Below are positions 1 through 8,173 of a DNA stretch of 64,000 nucleotides, one piece after another; position 1 is the first letter of the stretch, and each line of letters starts with the position of its first letter. Below the pieces are notes generated by a model, which saw only the letters and a program-made list of their open reading frames with translations, searched no databases and had not been told where the DNA came from. This DNA is from Rahnella laticis (GTDB taxonomy: Bacteria; Pseudomonadota; Gammaproteobacteria; Enterobacterales; Enterobacteriaceae): contig NZ_JADOBI010000001.1 of NCBI RefSeq assembly GCF_015644585.1, positions 62,001 through 126,000 on the forward strand. The letters are read 5' to 3'. The position numbers were made by a program, and so were the translations under genes.

Positions 1-112
1 TAATCAGAAGCCAGTCACATTTTTACCGCCCGGCCACCGGTCAGCGCCGCCTGCGTTACAAAATAAGGTGACAGAAACCAACAATACGCAGACCAAAACC
101 GACAGGGTAAAC

Positions 113-766
113 ATGAAAAGAGAACAGCTGGCCGAACAAATTATAGAAACCTGCCTGCAAATGACGCGCATGGGGCTGAATCAGGGAACGTCCGGCAATG
201 TCAGCGTGCGTTATGGCGACGGAATGCTGATTACGCCAACCGGGATCCCGTATGAAGAGCTGACGCCGCGGCAGATCGTCGAGGTCAGCGAGGATGGCAG
301 ACACGATCCGGCCAAAACGCCGTCCAGCGAATGGCGTTTCCATCAGGCCATTTATCGCGCGCGACCCGACGCACAGGCCGTTGTTCACAACCACGCAGTG
401 CATTGCACGGCGGTTTCCATTCTTAACCGGCCCATTCCGGCCATTCATTACATGATTGCGGCGACCGGCAGCACGGTGATCCCGTGCGCACCGTACGCGA
501 TTTTCGGGTCGCAGGCGTTGTCTGATCATACCGAAGCGGCGATCAGACAATCCAAAGCGATTCTTCTGCAACACCACGGAATGATTGCCTGCGGCAGTAA
601 TTTGCAGAAAGCGCTCTGGCTGGCGCAGGAAGTTGAAGTGCTGGCGAGGCTTTATCTGTTGCTGTTGCCGGTGACGCCGGAAGTACCGGTTCTGTCCGGT
701 GAAGCGATGGAAGCGGTACTGAACAAATTCCATCACTACGGGATTATTACGCGGGAAGAAGCCTGA
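113..766 (+). CDS. fucA: L-fuculose-1-phosphate aldolase-like class II aldolase
   Basis: Predicted zinc-dependent class II aldolase that cleaves L-fuculose 1-phosphate (or a related ketose 1-phosphate) to dihydroxyacetone phosphate and lactaldehyde in the cytosol. The 217 aa match E. coli FucA along the whole length. With the ATG at 113, the catalytic and zinc residues fall on the known FucA numbers: Glu73 in SSEWRFH, His92 and His94 in VHNHAVH, His155 in LLQHHG. The reading frame stays open to the window edge, and a GTG at 68 could add 15 residues. I prefer 113 because AGGG lies just upstream and the numbering fits. No other fuc gene is adjacent, so the real substrate may differ. The gene converges on an MFS transporter gene. 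Confidence 0.85.
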   Translation: MKREQLAEQIIETCLQMTRMGLNQGTSGNVSVRYGDGMLITPTGIPYEELTPRQIVEVSEDGRHDPAKTPSSEWRFHQAIYRARPDAQAVVHNHAVHCTAVSILNRPIPAIHYMIAATGSTVIPCAPYAIFGSQALSDHTEAAIRQSKAILLQHHGMIACGSNLQKALWLAQEVEVLARLYLLLLPVTPEVPVLSGEAMEAVLNKFHHYGIITREEA

Positions 767-773
767 AATAATA

Positions 774-798
774 ATGCCCGTCACGACATGACGGGCAT
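774..798. terminator. Hairpin between fucA-like gene and MFS gene
   Basis: A perfect 10-bp stem (ATGCCCGTCA / TGACGGGCAT) with a 5-nt loop lies between the two convergent genes. On the minus strand it is followed by a T-rich TTATTATTT, so it most likely ends the MFS transcript. On the plus strand the T-tract is poor. Confidence 0.65.
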
Positions 799-816
799 CA
801 GCATATTCAAAAGTAC

Positions 817-2172
817 TCAGTTCACGCCCTGCGCTTCCATTTGCTGGAGTTTGCGGGCTTTTTTGGCGCGGGCATATTCATCCGCCATAGCCTTGGCTTT
901 TGCGCCCGGGATCAGCGCCATATCGCACTCTTTCGGCAACAGCGTGGTTACCAGCGCGGCAATCAGCAGGGATGCGACCAGCGCATAAATCGCCGTGCTC
1001 TGACCGTACAGGCTGACTAACACACCGACCAGATACGGGCCGCAGAAGCCACCGAGATTCCCCAGACCGTTAATCACACCGCGTGCGCTGCCTGCCACTT
1101 CCGGCGTGGTGACTTTACCCGGAATGGTCCAGAAGGCGCTGGTCGCGGCTTGCAGGAAGAACCCGGCACCGACCAGAAAACCGTAGGCCGCCATAATATT
1201 GTGACCAAACGCCACGGACGCAGCCAGACAGGCGGCGAAACCGCACAATGGCAAGGCGATAAACATGCGGCGTTTGCCGGTTTTATCGGACAGCACGGAC
1301 ATCGCCAGGATCCCCAGCATGGTGCCGACGTAAGGGATAATCGCCAGCATGCCGACTGAACTCATGTCGCCGCCGGTGAGGTTTTTCAGGATAGTGGGCA
1401 GCCACAGCGTGTAGCCGTAAATCCCGGTCTGATAGAAGAAGTTAATGATAATCAGTTTGACGATAGATTTATTGCGAAAGACCTCTTTGAGCGGCGCGTT
1501 ATTGACCGGTGCCAGCGCCCGCAGTGCTTCGCGTTCACGGTTTAATTCGGTGACCAGATAATCGCGTTCGCGCTCAGACAGCCATTTCGCTTCTTCCGGA
1601 CGGTCGCTGATGGTGAACCACCAGAACAGCATCACCACGAAAGATAATGCCCCTTCGATGATGAACAACCAGCGCCAGTCGAGCGTATCCAGGATCAGGC
1701 CAGACAGCGGCGCGGTAATCATCCCGCCGAGCGGCGCGAACATCAGCACATACGCATTGGCGCGGCCACGTTCTTTATCCGGGAACCAGTTGCTGACCAT
1801 CGTCAGCACCACCGGCAACATCCCGCCTTCCGCCACACCCAGCGCAAAACGCAGGAACAGCAGCTGATACTGGTTAGTGATAAAGCCGGTCAGAATGGAA
1901 ATCACCGCCCATGCAATCAGCGAGCAGGCAATGAATTTACGGCCACTGCCGTGAACCGCCAGGCTTCCGCCGGGCACCTGTAAAAACAGATACCCGATGA
2001 AGAAGATACCGGCAGCCAGACCGGCCATTGATGCGGTGATGCCTAATTCGGCATCCATTCCGCCGGGCATGGCAAAACTAATATTGACCCTGTCCATGAA
2101 GGAAATAATACAGGCGATAAGTATTGGGGCTATTACACGTAACCAGCGGGCCTTAGGAATTTTATTATTCAT
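817..2172 (-). CDS. MFS transporter, ACS family (hexuronate/ketogluconate type)
   Basis: Inner-membrane major facilitator with about 12 hydrophobic segments, 451 aa. The N-terminal FMDRVNISFA stretch and the overall pattern (RGRANAYV after helix 4, a hydrophilic central loop around residues 195-230, a charged C-terminal tail rich in Lys/Ala) are those of the anion:cation symporter family that imports sugar acids such as 2-ketogluconate, galactonate and hexuronates. A longer frame starting at 2220 exists. I chose the ATG at 2172 because GAGGAAAGACG precedes it and family members begin at this point. The neighbouring LacI repressor and IdnO suggest a gluconate or ketogluconate substrate, which is inference. 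Confidence 0.8.
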   Translation of the reverse strand: MNNKIPKARWLRVIAPILIACIISFMDRVNISFAMPGGMDAELGITASMAGLAAGIFFIGYLFLQVPGGSLAVHGSGRKFIACSLIAWAVISILTGFITNQYQLLFLRFALGVAEGGMLPVVLTMVSNWFPDKERGRANAYVLMFAPLGGMITAPLSGLILDTLDWRWLFIIEGALSFVVMLFWWFTISDRPEEAKWLSERERDYLVTELNREREALRALAPVNNAPLKEVFRNKSIVKLIIINFFYQTGIYGYTLWLPTILKNLTGGDMSSVGMLAIIPYVGTMLGILAMSVLSDKTGKRRMFIALPLCGFAACLAASVAFGHNIMAAYGFLVGAGFFLQAATSAFWTIPGKVTTPEVAGSARGVINGLGNLGGFCGPYLVGVLVSLYGQSTAIYALVASLLIAALVTTLLPKECDMALIPGAKAKAMADEYARAKKARKLQQMEAQGVN

Positions 2173-2347
2173 CGTCTTTCCTCTGTGTGCTTGTATCCGG
2201 CGATGAGCTAATAAAAGCATTTTGAGGAAAGTATTTCGTGACAGGAGTCACGTTGAATTATGTTAAGAAAAGGTGTTACCTGCAACGTGATCCTGCACCG
2301 CAGTTCGCGTGCAGGACGAAAGGAGGGGAATTGCAGAAAAGGGCACG

Positions 2348-3331
2348 TTAAATCGTGCCGCCGAGGGAAATCCGGTAGTGCAAATCGACGCGCTCAATGG
2401 TTGGCAGGTTTTTGATTTTTTTAAGCAATATTTCGGCAACAACCTTGCCCATTTCAAAGCGCGGCGTAATAACGCTGGCCAGCAACGGCGTGGTAGCCAG
2501 CCCGATATCCAGCCCGTGAAAACCTGAAATTGCCATGTCATGCGGGACGCGGATGCCCAGTTTCAGACATTCCTGTAACACACCGACGGCAATATCGTCG
2601 TTGGTACACAAAATTGCATTGGTATGCGGATACAGCTGGCGCGCCATCGATAACATTCCGGCACCGATAGACACCGATGAAACCTTATTCGGCGTGATAT
2701 GCACCGGCGTCAGCCCGCGTTCAGTCATTGCCCGGCTGTAGCCCTGATAGCGTTTCTGGTCACGCGCGTCTGACATCGAACCGAAATAAACCACATGCTC
2801 TTTACCGCTGGCGAGGAGCGTATTCGCCATGTCATATCCGGCCTGCTGATTATCAAAACCAACCGCAATACGGCCATTCTGATCGTCGAGATCCATCACC
2901 TGAGCGACCGGAATTTCAGCCGCATTCAGATACTTATCGGCTTTGAGCGTATGCACTGAATCCGTGAGGATCAGCCCTGCCAGCTGATAACCAAGCAGGT
3001 TGATAATGTGCTCTTCTTCGCGGTCCTTGCTGTAATCGTAATTCACCACCAGCGTCTGGTAGCCCTGCGCGGACGTCACGGACTCAATACCGGCCAGCAA
3101 ATCGGAGAAAATCTGGTTGTTAAAAGAGGGCACCAGAATGCCGATGCGCGGCGCTTTGGCCGGTCCGCGGGCTTCTTCCAGCGGATAACCGACTTCTTCC
3201 ATGACTTTGGTGATGCGCTCGCGGGTTTCAGGAGAGACTTTTTCCGGCGTGCGCAGAAAACGGCTGACCGTCATCTTGGTAACATCCGCCAGTTGGGCGA
3301 TGTCCTGTAATGTCACGCGCTGGTTTCTCAT
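2348..3331 (-). CDS. LacI-family transcriptional regulator, GntR/IdnR-like
   Basis: DNA-binding repressor of 327 aa. The N-terminal helix-turn-helix (VTLQDIAQLADVTKMTVSRFL, roughly residues 6-25) is followed by a periplasmic-binding-protein-like effector domain. Its closest remembered relatives are E. coli GntR and IdnR: shared stretches include VTKMTVSRFLR, LTPRxxMG-like and the CTNDDIAVG motif, and the C-terminus ends SLGGTI as GntR ends SPGGSI. These proteins sense gluconate or 5-ketogluconate. It is transcribed in the same direction as the MFS gene and divergently from idnO, so it probably controls one or both. The start ATG is unambiguous. Confidence 0.85.
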   Translation of the reverse strand: MRNQRVTLQDIAQLADVTKMTVSRFLRTPEKVSPETRERITKVMEEVGYPLEEARGPAKAPRIGILVPSFNNQIFSDLLAGIESVTSAQGYQTLVVNYDYSKDREEEHIINLLGYQLAGLILTDSVHTLKADKYLNAAEIPVAQVMDLDDQNGRIAVGFDNQQAGYDMANTLLASGKEHVVYFGSMSDARDQKRYQGYSRAMTERGLTPVHITPNKVSSVSIGAGMLSMARQLYPHTNAILCTNDDIAVGVLQECLKLGIRVPHDMAISGFHGLDIGLATTPLLASVITPRFEMGKVVAEILLKKIKNLPTIERVDLHYRISLGGTI

Positions 3332-3451
3332 GCGGGTTTCCCTGATTATTTCCCAAAATATATCCGATTATTGAAACAGAAAGCGCCGGAGATTGTTATC
3401 AAAATGATGATGATCACATCGGGAGTAACAGGGTTTTTTAACATTCTTCAA

Positions 3452-3467
3452 AGTGATCTGCATCACA
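3452..3467. promoter_or_regulatory. CRP-like binding site upstream of idnO
   Basis: AGTGATCTGCATCACA matches the TGTGA-N6-TCACA CRP core at 9 of 10 positions and is palindromic. It lies 71 bp upstream of the idnO start and 120 bp upstream of the LacI gene, where cAMP-CRP control of a sugar-acid operon would be expected. Recognised by eye only. Confidence 0.6.
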
Positions 3468-3537
3468 GTTTGGCTGCCGGTAAACCGTTGTAGTGGGGCT
3501 AACTTTCCATAAGCAGCTTTTTAATAAGGCCAACGTC

Positions 3538-4302
3538 ATGACAAATCTCTTCTCCCTGGATAATAAAAAGATTCTGGTCACCGGTTCCACGCGCGGTCTG
3601 GGTTTCCTGCTGGCGAAAGGGCTGGCGCAGCACGGGGCGGAAATTATCGTCAACGGCACGCAGCAGGATTCGACACAAAAGGCCGCTGAAGCGCTGCGTG
3701 CGGAAGGGTTTATCGCGCACGCCGTGTCATTTGATGTCACGAACAGCCAGGCGGTGAATCAGGCGATTGACCATATCGAAAAGGCCATTGGCCCGATTGA
3801 TGTGCTGGTGAATAACGCGGGGATCCAGCGCCGCCACAAATTTACCGATTTCCCGGAAAAAGACTGGGACGACGTGATTGCGGTGAATCAGAAGTCTGTT
3901 TTCCTGGTGTCGCAGGCAGTCGCGCGTTACATGATCCAGCGCGAGCGCGGCAAGATTATCAATATCGGTTCGATGCAAAGTGAGCTGGGCCGCGACACCA
4001 TTACGCCGTACGCCGCCTCCAAAGGCGCGGTGAAAATGCTGACGCGCGGGATGTGTGTCGAACTGGCGCGCTACAATATTCAGGTGAACGGCATTGCGCC
4101 GGGCTATTTCAAAACCGACATGACGCAGGCGCTGGTCGATAACAAAGAGTTTTCCGAATGGCTGTGCAAACGCACCCCAGCCGCGCGCTGGGGCAACCCG
4201 GAAGAGCTGGTCGGCGGTGCGGTTTATCTGTCATCGAAAGCATCTGACTTTGTTAACGGGCATCTTTTGTTCATCGACGGCGGAATGCTGGCCGCAGTTT
4301 AG
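3538..4302 (+). CDS. idnO: Gluconate 5-dehydrogenase (5-ketogluconate reductase)
   Basis: Cytosolic short-chain dehydrogenase that reduces 5-keto-D-gluconate to D-gluconate with NADPH. The length of 254 aa equals E. coli IdnO. It has the nucleotide motif TGSTRGLG (residues 15-22), NNAG at 92-95, and the catalytic Ser145, Tyr158 and Lys162 (YAASK). VNGIAPGYFKTDMT is typical of the IdnO/Gno group. A longer frame starts at 3493, but the ATG at 3538 fits the family N-terminus (MTNLFSLDNKK). It is followed 12 bp later by a second SDR gene, so the two are probably one operon, divergent from the LacI regulator and preceded by a CRP-like site. Confidence 0.88.
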   Translation: MTNLFSLDNKKILVTGSTRGLGFLLAKGLAQHGAEIIVNGTQQDSTQKAAEALRAEGFIAHAVSFDVTNSQAVNQAIDHIEKAIGPIDVLVNNAGIQRRHKFTDFPEKDWDDVIAVNQKSVFLVSQAVARYMIQRERGKIINIGSMQSELGRDTITPYAASKGAVKMLTRGMCVELARYNIQVNGIAPGYFKTDMTQALVDNKEFSEWLCKRTPAARWGNPEELVGGAVYLSSKASDFVNGHLLFIDGGMLAAV

Positions 4303-4314
4303 TAAAGGAAAATT

Positions 4315-5058
4315 ATGAGCAAAATTGCACTGGTCACCGGCGGTGGCAGCGGTATCGGGCTGAGCGCCGCGAAGTCGCTGGCGGGTATTGGGTTTACGGT
4401 CATTCTGGCGGGGCGCAATACACAAAAACTGGCGCAGGCCGTGGCACAGTTTGCACCGGGACAAGCGGTGGCGCGTCAGCTGGATGTGACCAGCCCGCAG
4501 TCGGTCTCCGCGCTATTTGCGGATATTCAGGAAACCTTCGGGCGGCTGGATTTACTGTTCAATAACGCCGGAAACAACGTGAAAGAGGTGCCCATTGATG
4601 AGCTTGCGCTAGAAGACTGGCTTTCGGTGATCAACACCAATCTGACCGGCGCATTTTTGTGTACGCAGGCGGCGGTAAAACTGATGAAACAGCAGTCTCC
4701 GCAGGGCGGCCGCATTATTAATAACGGCTCGGTTTCCGCGCAGTCGCCGCGTCCGAATTCTGCGCCTTACACCGCCAGCAAGCATGCGATTACCGGTCTG
4801 ACCAAATCAACGGCACTTGATGGCAGGGCATTCAATATTGCGTGCGGACAGATTGACGTCGGCAACGCCGCCACGGATATGGGCAATAAAGCGCTGGCAG
4901 GCAGGATGCAGGCCGACGGACATATTGCCGAAGAGCCGGTCATTGCGGTGGAGCGCGTCGGTGAAGCCGTGGCTTTTATGGCCGGATTACCGCCGGGCAC
5001 CAACGTTCTGACCATGACGGTGATGGCCAGCGCCATGCCGCTGGTCGGGCGGGGATAA
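4315..5058 (+). CDS. SDR-family oxidoreductase of unknown substrate
   Basis: Classical short-chain dehydrogenase of 247 aa. It shows the NAD(P) motif TGGGSGIG (residues 8-15), NNAG near 83-86, and the catalytic Ser139, Tyr152 and Lys156 (YTASK). An arginine follows the second strand (AGRN), which usually favours NADPH. I do not recognise the substrate. The gene starts 12 bp after idnO with a GGAAAATT ribosome-binding region, so it is probably co-transcribed and may handle a related keto-sugar acid. The region after YxxxK (RAFNIACGQIDVGNAATDM) differs from the usual VNxIxPG, so it belongs to a divergent subgroup. It ends just before a strong terminator. Confidence 0.75.
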   Translation: MSKIALVTGGGSGIGLSAAKSLAGIGFTVILAGRNTQKLAQAVAQFAPGQAVARQLDVTSPQSVSALFADIQETFGRLDLLFNNAGNNVKEVPIDELALEDWLSVINTNLTGAFLCTQAAVKLMKQQSPQGGRIINNGSVSAQSPRPNSAPYTASKHAITGLTKSTALDGRAFNIACGQIDVGNAATDMGNKALAGRMQADGHIAEEPVIAVERVGEAVAFMAGLPPGTNVLTMTVMASAMPLVGRG

Positions 5059-5071
5059 CGCTTTTCGCATT

Positions 5072-5099
5072 AAAAAAACGGCCCGAACCGGGCCGTTTT
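5072..5099. terminator. Bidirectional rho-independent terminator
   Basis: An 11-bp stem (AAAACGGCCCG / CGGGCCGTTTT, loop AAC) flanked by A and T runs lies between the convergent SDR and cytochrome c genes. It can end both operons. Confidence 0.9.
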
Positions 5100-5117
5100 G
5101 CATTTCATCTTTCGTGA

Positions 5118-6521
5118 TTATGCTTTTCTGACTTTACGCTTTCTGCCGAGCCAGAAAATCAGCACCAGCAGAATGATCACGCCGATGACCATCGCCGGCG
5201 CCATGAACGGTTGCAGTTTCGCCAGAAGTGTCACCGGGCCGCCTGCGCGTAATACCGCCACATCCTGCGCGCTGACCTGAACGCCCGCGTTGCCGTAGTT
5301 TTTCAGCACATAGTTGGAAATATCCGCAATCTGCTGATCGTCGAGCTGACCAACATACGAACCCACGCCAAATTTCGGCATCAGAACATGATGGTCGCCC
5401 ACCTGGCGATCGACGCCGTAAAGAATGGCGGAGATCAGGTTCGACGCATTCCCGAGGCCGGTCGCGGTGTTGTTAAACAGCGACGGATACGCCTGATTCT
5501 TGCTGCCTGAGCCGTCCGGCTGGTGGCAGCTGGCGCAATATCCGCTGAACAGTGCTGCGCCGTTGTCGATAGTTTTGTTCGCGTTAAACGGATGCGCGCC
5601 GCGCAGGCCATCTTCCACATTCACCGGCTTACCGAAGGTATCTGCCGCCTGTGTATCGCGCTGATCGCGAACCGGCGTGCTGTTTTTCAGGTAGAAGGCA
5701 ATCGCGTTCAGATCGGTGTCAGACATGTATTGCAGACTGTTTTGCACCGCTTCCGCCATACCGCCTGCGGCCTGATTTTTCCCGGCGGTCCGGCCTGTTT
5801 TCAGGTATTCCACCAGCTGAGCCTGCGACCAGTTGCCAATGCCGCTGACCGGATCAGAACTGATGTTCGGCGCGTACCACGGGCCGACCATGCCGCCCGC
5901 CAGCGGTTTGTCCGTCACCGAACCCATCATCAGGTTACGCGGCGTATGGCACGTATCGCAGTGCCCGGCACCGTTCACCAGATACGCACCCCGGTTCCAT
6001 TGCTCACTTTTGGTCGGCTCCGGCTTAAACGGCGTGCTGTCGAGATACATCAGGTTCCAGCCCGCCATCGCAATACGCATGTTGAACGGGAACGGCAGGG
6101 CAGTTTCGGTATTTGGCTGTTCGACCGGCTTCACACCCTGCTGGAAATAGACATACAGCGCGTGCATATCGGCATCGCTCATATGGCTGTAAGAGGTGTA
6201 AGGCATGGCCGGATAGAGATTTGCACCGTCCGGACGCACCCCTTCGCGCACGGCGCGGGTGAACTGCTCTTCGGTGTAATTCCCGATACCAAACTGCTTC
6301 GACGGCGTGATGTTGGTGGTGTAAATCGTGCCCATCGGCGAATGGATTTCATATCCGCCCGCGAACGGTTTTCCACCCTCAGGTGCCGTATGGCAGGCCT
6401 GACAGTCTGCGGCGGTCGCCACTTCCTGGCCCTGACGGACGAGTTCAGCCTGATTATCCTGTGCGACGGCAAAACCGCTCAGGGACGCACTTAACAGGCA
6501 GGCGGTGAGAAGTTTTTTCAT
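5118..6521 (-). CDS. Gluconate 2-dehydrogenase-type cytochrome c subunit
   Basis: Periplasmic, membrane-anchored triheme cytochrome c that passes electrons from the FAD subunit to ubiquinone. The 467 aa carry a signal peptide (MKKLLTACLLSASLSGFAVA), three CxxCH sites (Cys40-His44, Cys188-His192, Cys329-His333), and a C-terminal hydrophobic anchor at about 443-463 followed by RKRKVRKA. The start at 6521 overlaps the stop of the dehydrogenase gene as ATGA, indicating translational coupling. A longer upstream frame to 6665 lies inside that gene and was rejected. The order small subunit - flavoprotein - cytochrome c is that of Erwinia-type gluconate dehydrogenase. The substrate (gluconate, ketogluconate, glucose or sorbitol) cannot be decided by eye. 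Confidence 0.88.
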   Translation of the reverse strand: MKKLLTACLLSASLSGFAVAQDNQAELVRQGQEVATAADCQACHTAPEGGKPFAGGYEIHSPMGTIYTTNITPSKQFGIGNYTEEQFTRAVREGVRPDGANLYPAMPYTSYSHMSDADMHALYVYFQQGVKPVEQPNTETALPFPFNMRIAMAGWNLMYLDSTPFKPEPTKSEQWNRGAYLVNGAGHCDTCHTPRNLMMGSVTDKPLAGGMVGPWYAPNISSDPVSGIGNWSQAQLVEYLKTGRTAGKNQAAGGMAEAVQNSLQYMSDTDLNAIAFYLKNSTPVRDQRDTQAADTFGKPVNVEDGLRGAHPFNANKTIDNGAALFSGYCASCHQPDGSGSKNQAYPSLFNNTATGLGNASNLISAILYGVDRQVGDHHVLMPKFGVGSYVGQLDDQQIADISNYVLKNYGNAGVQVSAQDVAVLRAGGPVTLLAKLQPFMAPAMVIGVIILLVLIFWLGRKRKVRKA

Positions 6522-8173
6522 GCTGCACCTGCCAGTTTTTTCGACATGTCGTCTGCAGCTTTCAGCGCCAGCGCTGCCATGGTCAGCGTACTGTTCACCA
6601 CGCTGGAGGACGGGATCGCGCCGCCGCCCGGTAACCACAGGTTGGCATGATCGTGAGTCCGGCAATCGCCGTTCACCACGGAATCCTTCGGATCGTTGCC
6701 CATAATCGTGCCGCCCATAATATGGTTGTTGGCGTTCAGGCTGGTGGTGATGTTGAATTCTTCCGCCATAAACAGCGAGCCGATGTGCTCAAGTTGTTTA
6801 TGCGCCGCTTCCGCGCCTTTACGCACGTAATCGCCGACGTCGTAATGAATGTCCGGGCATGGCAAACCGTGCGGATCTTTACGGGTTTTGCTCAGCGTCA
6901 GGCGGTTATCCGGGTCCGGCAACGGCTCCAGGCTGATGGACAAGTCCACGCCGAAGATGGAACGGCGGCGGATTTCTTCGTCCAGCTCCTGACCCACCAG
7001 CCCCATCTGCAACGCTTTGGAGGTTGCCGGGATCACGCGGCTGATGTTGTTGAGGATCATTTTGTTGGCGGAATAGTCTTTGCGGAAATCACCGTCGCGC
7101 GGGCCGACCAGACAGCTGCTCTGCGCCGGGCCACGGCCAATCCACAGCGGCTCTTTGGCGATGAACGTACAGTGGAAACCGGAGTGGTCCATCATGTTAC
7201 GGCCCACGTGATCAGAGGAGTTGGCGATGCCGTTCGGGTTTTTATCGTTGGCCGCCATCAGCAGCAGACGCGGAGTCTCGATGCCGTTACAGGCCAGCGC
7301 GAACACTTTGCCGGTCGCTTTGTGGGATTTTTTCTGGTTATCCAGCCAGTGAACCGCCGTCACATTGTTGTTTTCGTCGGTATCAATCTTGTAAACCACC
7401 GCCTCGGCCAGCACCACGGCGCCTTTGTTTTCAGCGCGTTCGACGTGTGCGATACCGTTGTACATCGCGCCAATCGGGCAGATTGGCTGGCAGTTGTTAT
7501 TGCCGCAACAGGTCGGGCGGCCGTTCCACGGACGGGTGCTGCGCCCTTGCGGGATCGGCACCGAGCGGTAACCGTGCGGGTTCACAATCTCTGCAAAACG
7601 CGTGTCGCCATAGCCGTAAGGAACCTGTTCCATCGGGTATGGCTTGCTGCGCTCTGAAGGGGATTGCAGCTCAGGATCGTTCGGGCCTGCAACGCCGATT
7701 TCTTCTTCTGCACGGCAGTAATAAGGTTCGAGTTCGTCATACGAAATCGGCCAGTCGCGGCCCACGCCGTACAGCGTTTTCATTTTGAAATCGTTTGGGA
7801 CGTGACGCCAGCAGGACGCCGCCCAGTGCCAGGTCGTGCCGCCGACGGTGCGCAGATAACCTTGTTTAAAGCTGCCCGCACTGGGGCCGGTCAGATGAAC
7901 GTAGTTATTTTCCGGGAAGTACAGCGGGGCCGGGGCGTTTTCTGACTGCGGATACAGCCCCTGGAAATCAGAACCTGCGCGGTTATCGAACGGCATGTTG
8001 CGCCAGTTTTCGACGGCCTGCGCACGTTCGATGCGTAAACCGGCTTCCAGCACCAGAACGGAATAACCTTCGCTGACCAGCTGATCGGCAATCATGCCGC
8101 CCACGACGCCGGAACCGACAACAATCACATCAGCAGACGCATCGCCGTCTGCGGTAAATACGGGTTTTTTCAT
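6518..8173 (-). CDS. GMC-family FAD-dependent sugar (acid) dehydrogenase, large subunit
   Basis: Flavoprotein of 551 aa that oxidises a sugar or sugar acid in the periplasm, probably gluconate to 2-ketogluconate. The FAD-binding motif VVGSGVVGG lies at residues 18-26, and a C-terminal GMC signature region contains NNHIMGGTIMG and the closing NSTLTMAALALKAA. The cysteines at 222, 223, 228 and 232 form the CC-x4-C-x3-C pattern that holds a 3Fe-4S cluster in bacterial FAD-glucose dehydrogenases. There is no signal peptide, and export is expected by hitch-hiking with the Tat-signal small subunit. The start codon shares one base with the small-subunit stop (TGATG). Confidence 0.88.
   Translation of the reverse strand: MKKPVFTADGDASADVIVVGSGVVGGMIADQLVSEGYSVLVLEAGLRIERAQAVENWRNMPFDNRAGSDFQGLYPQSENAPAPLYFPENNYVHLTGPSAGSFKQGYLRTVGGTTWHWAASCWRHVPNDFKMKTLYGVGRDWPISYDELEPYYCRAEEEIGVAGPNDPELQSPSERSKPYPMEQVPYGYGDTRFAEIVNPHGYRSVPIPQGRSTRPWNGRPTCCGNNNCQPICPIGAMYNGIAHVERAENKGAVVLAEAVVYKIDTDENNNVTAVHWLDNQKKSHKATGKVFALACNGIETPRLLLMAANDKNPNGIANSSDHVGRNMMDHSGFHCTFIAKEPLWIGRGPAQSSCLVGPRDGDFRKDYSANKMILNNISRVIPATSKALQMGLVGQELDEEIRRRSIFGVDLSISLEPLPDPDNRLTLSKTRKDPHGLPCPDIHYDVGDYVRKGAEAAHKQLEHIGSLFMAEEFNITTSLNANNHIMGGTIMGNDPKDSVVNGDCRTHDHANLWLPGGGAIPSSSVVNSTLTMAALALKAADDMSKKLAGAA

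Noticed and set aside
1-71. Possible C-terminal end of an upstream gene in frame 3, ending TGA at 69-71 and overlapping a GTG start at 68
   Set aside because: Only about 22 codons are visible and the residues are not diagnostic of any family, so I cannot support a gene call. The sugar-kinase idea is a guess.
3401-3419. Second CRP site (ATGATGATGATCACA) upstream of idnO
   Set aside because: Only one half-site fits; the other matches 3 of 5 bases.
5523-7657. Two open frames over 320 codons on the plus strand opposite the dehydrogenase genes
   Set aside because: They are antisense shadows of the cytochrome c and flavoprotein genes, with low-complexity Arg/His/Val composition and no homology I recognise.
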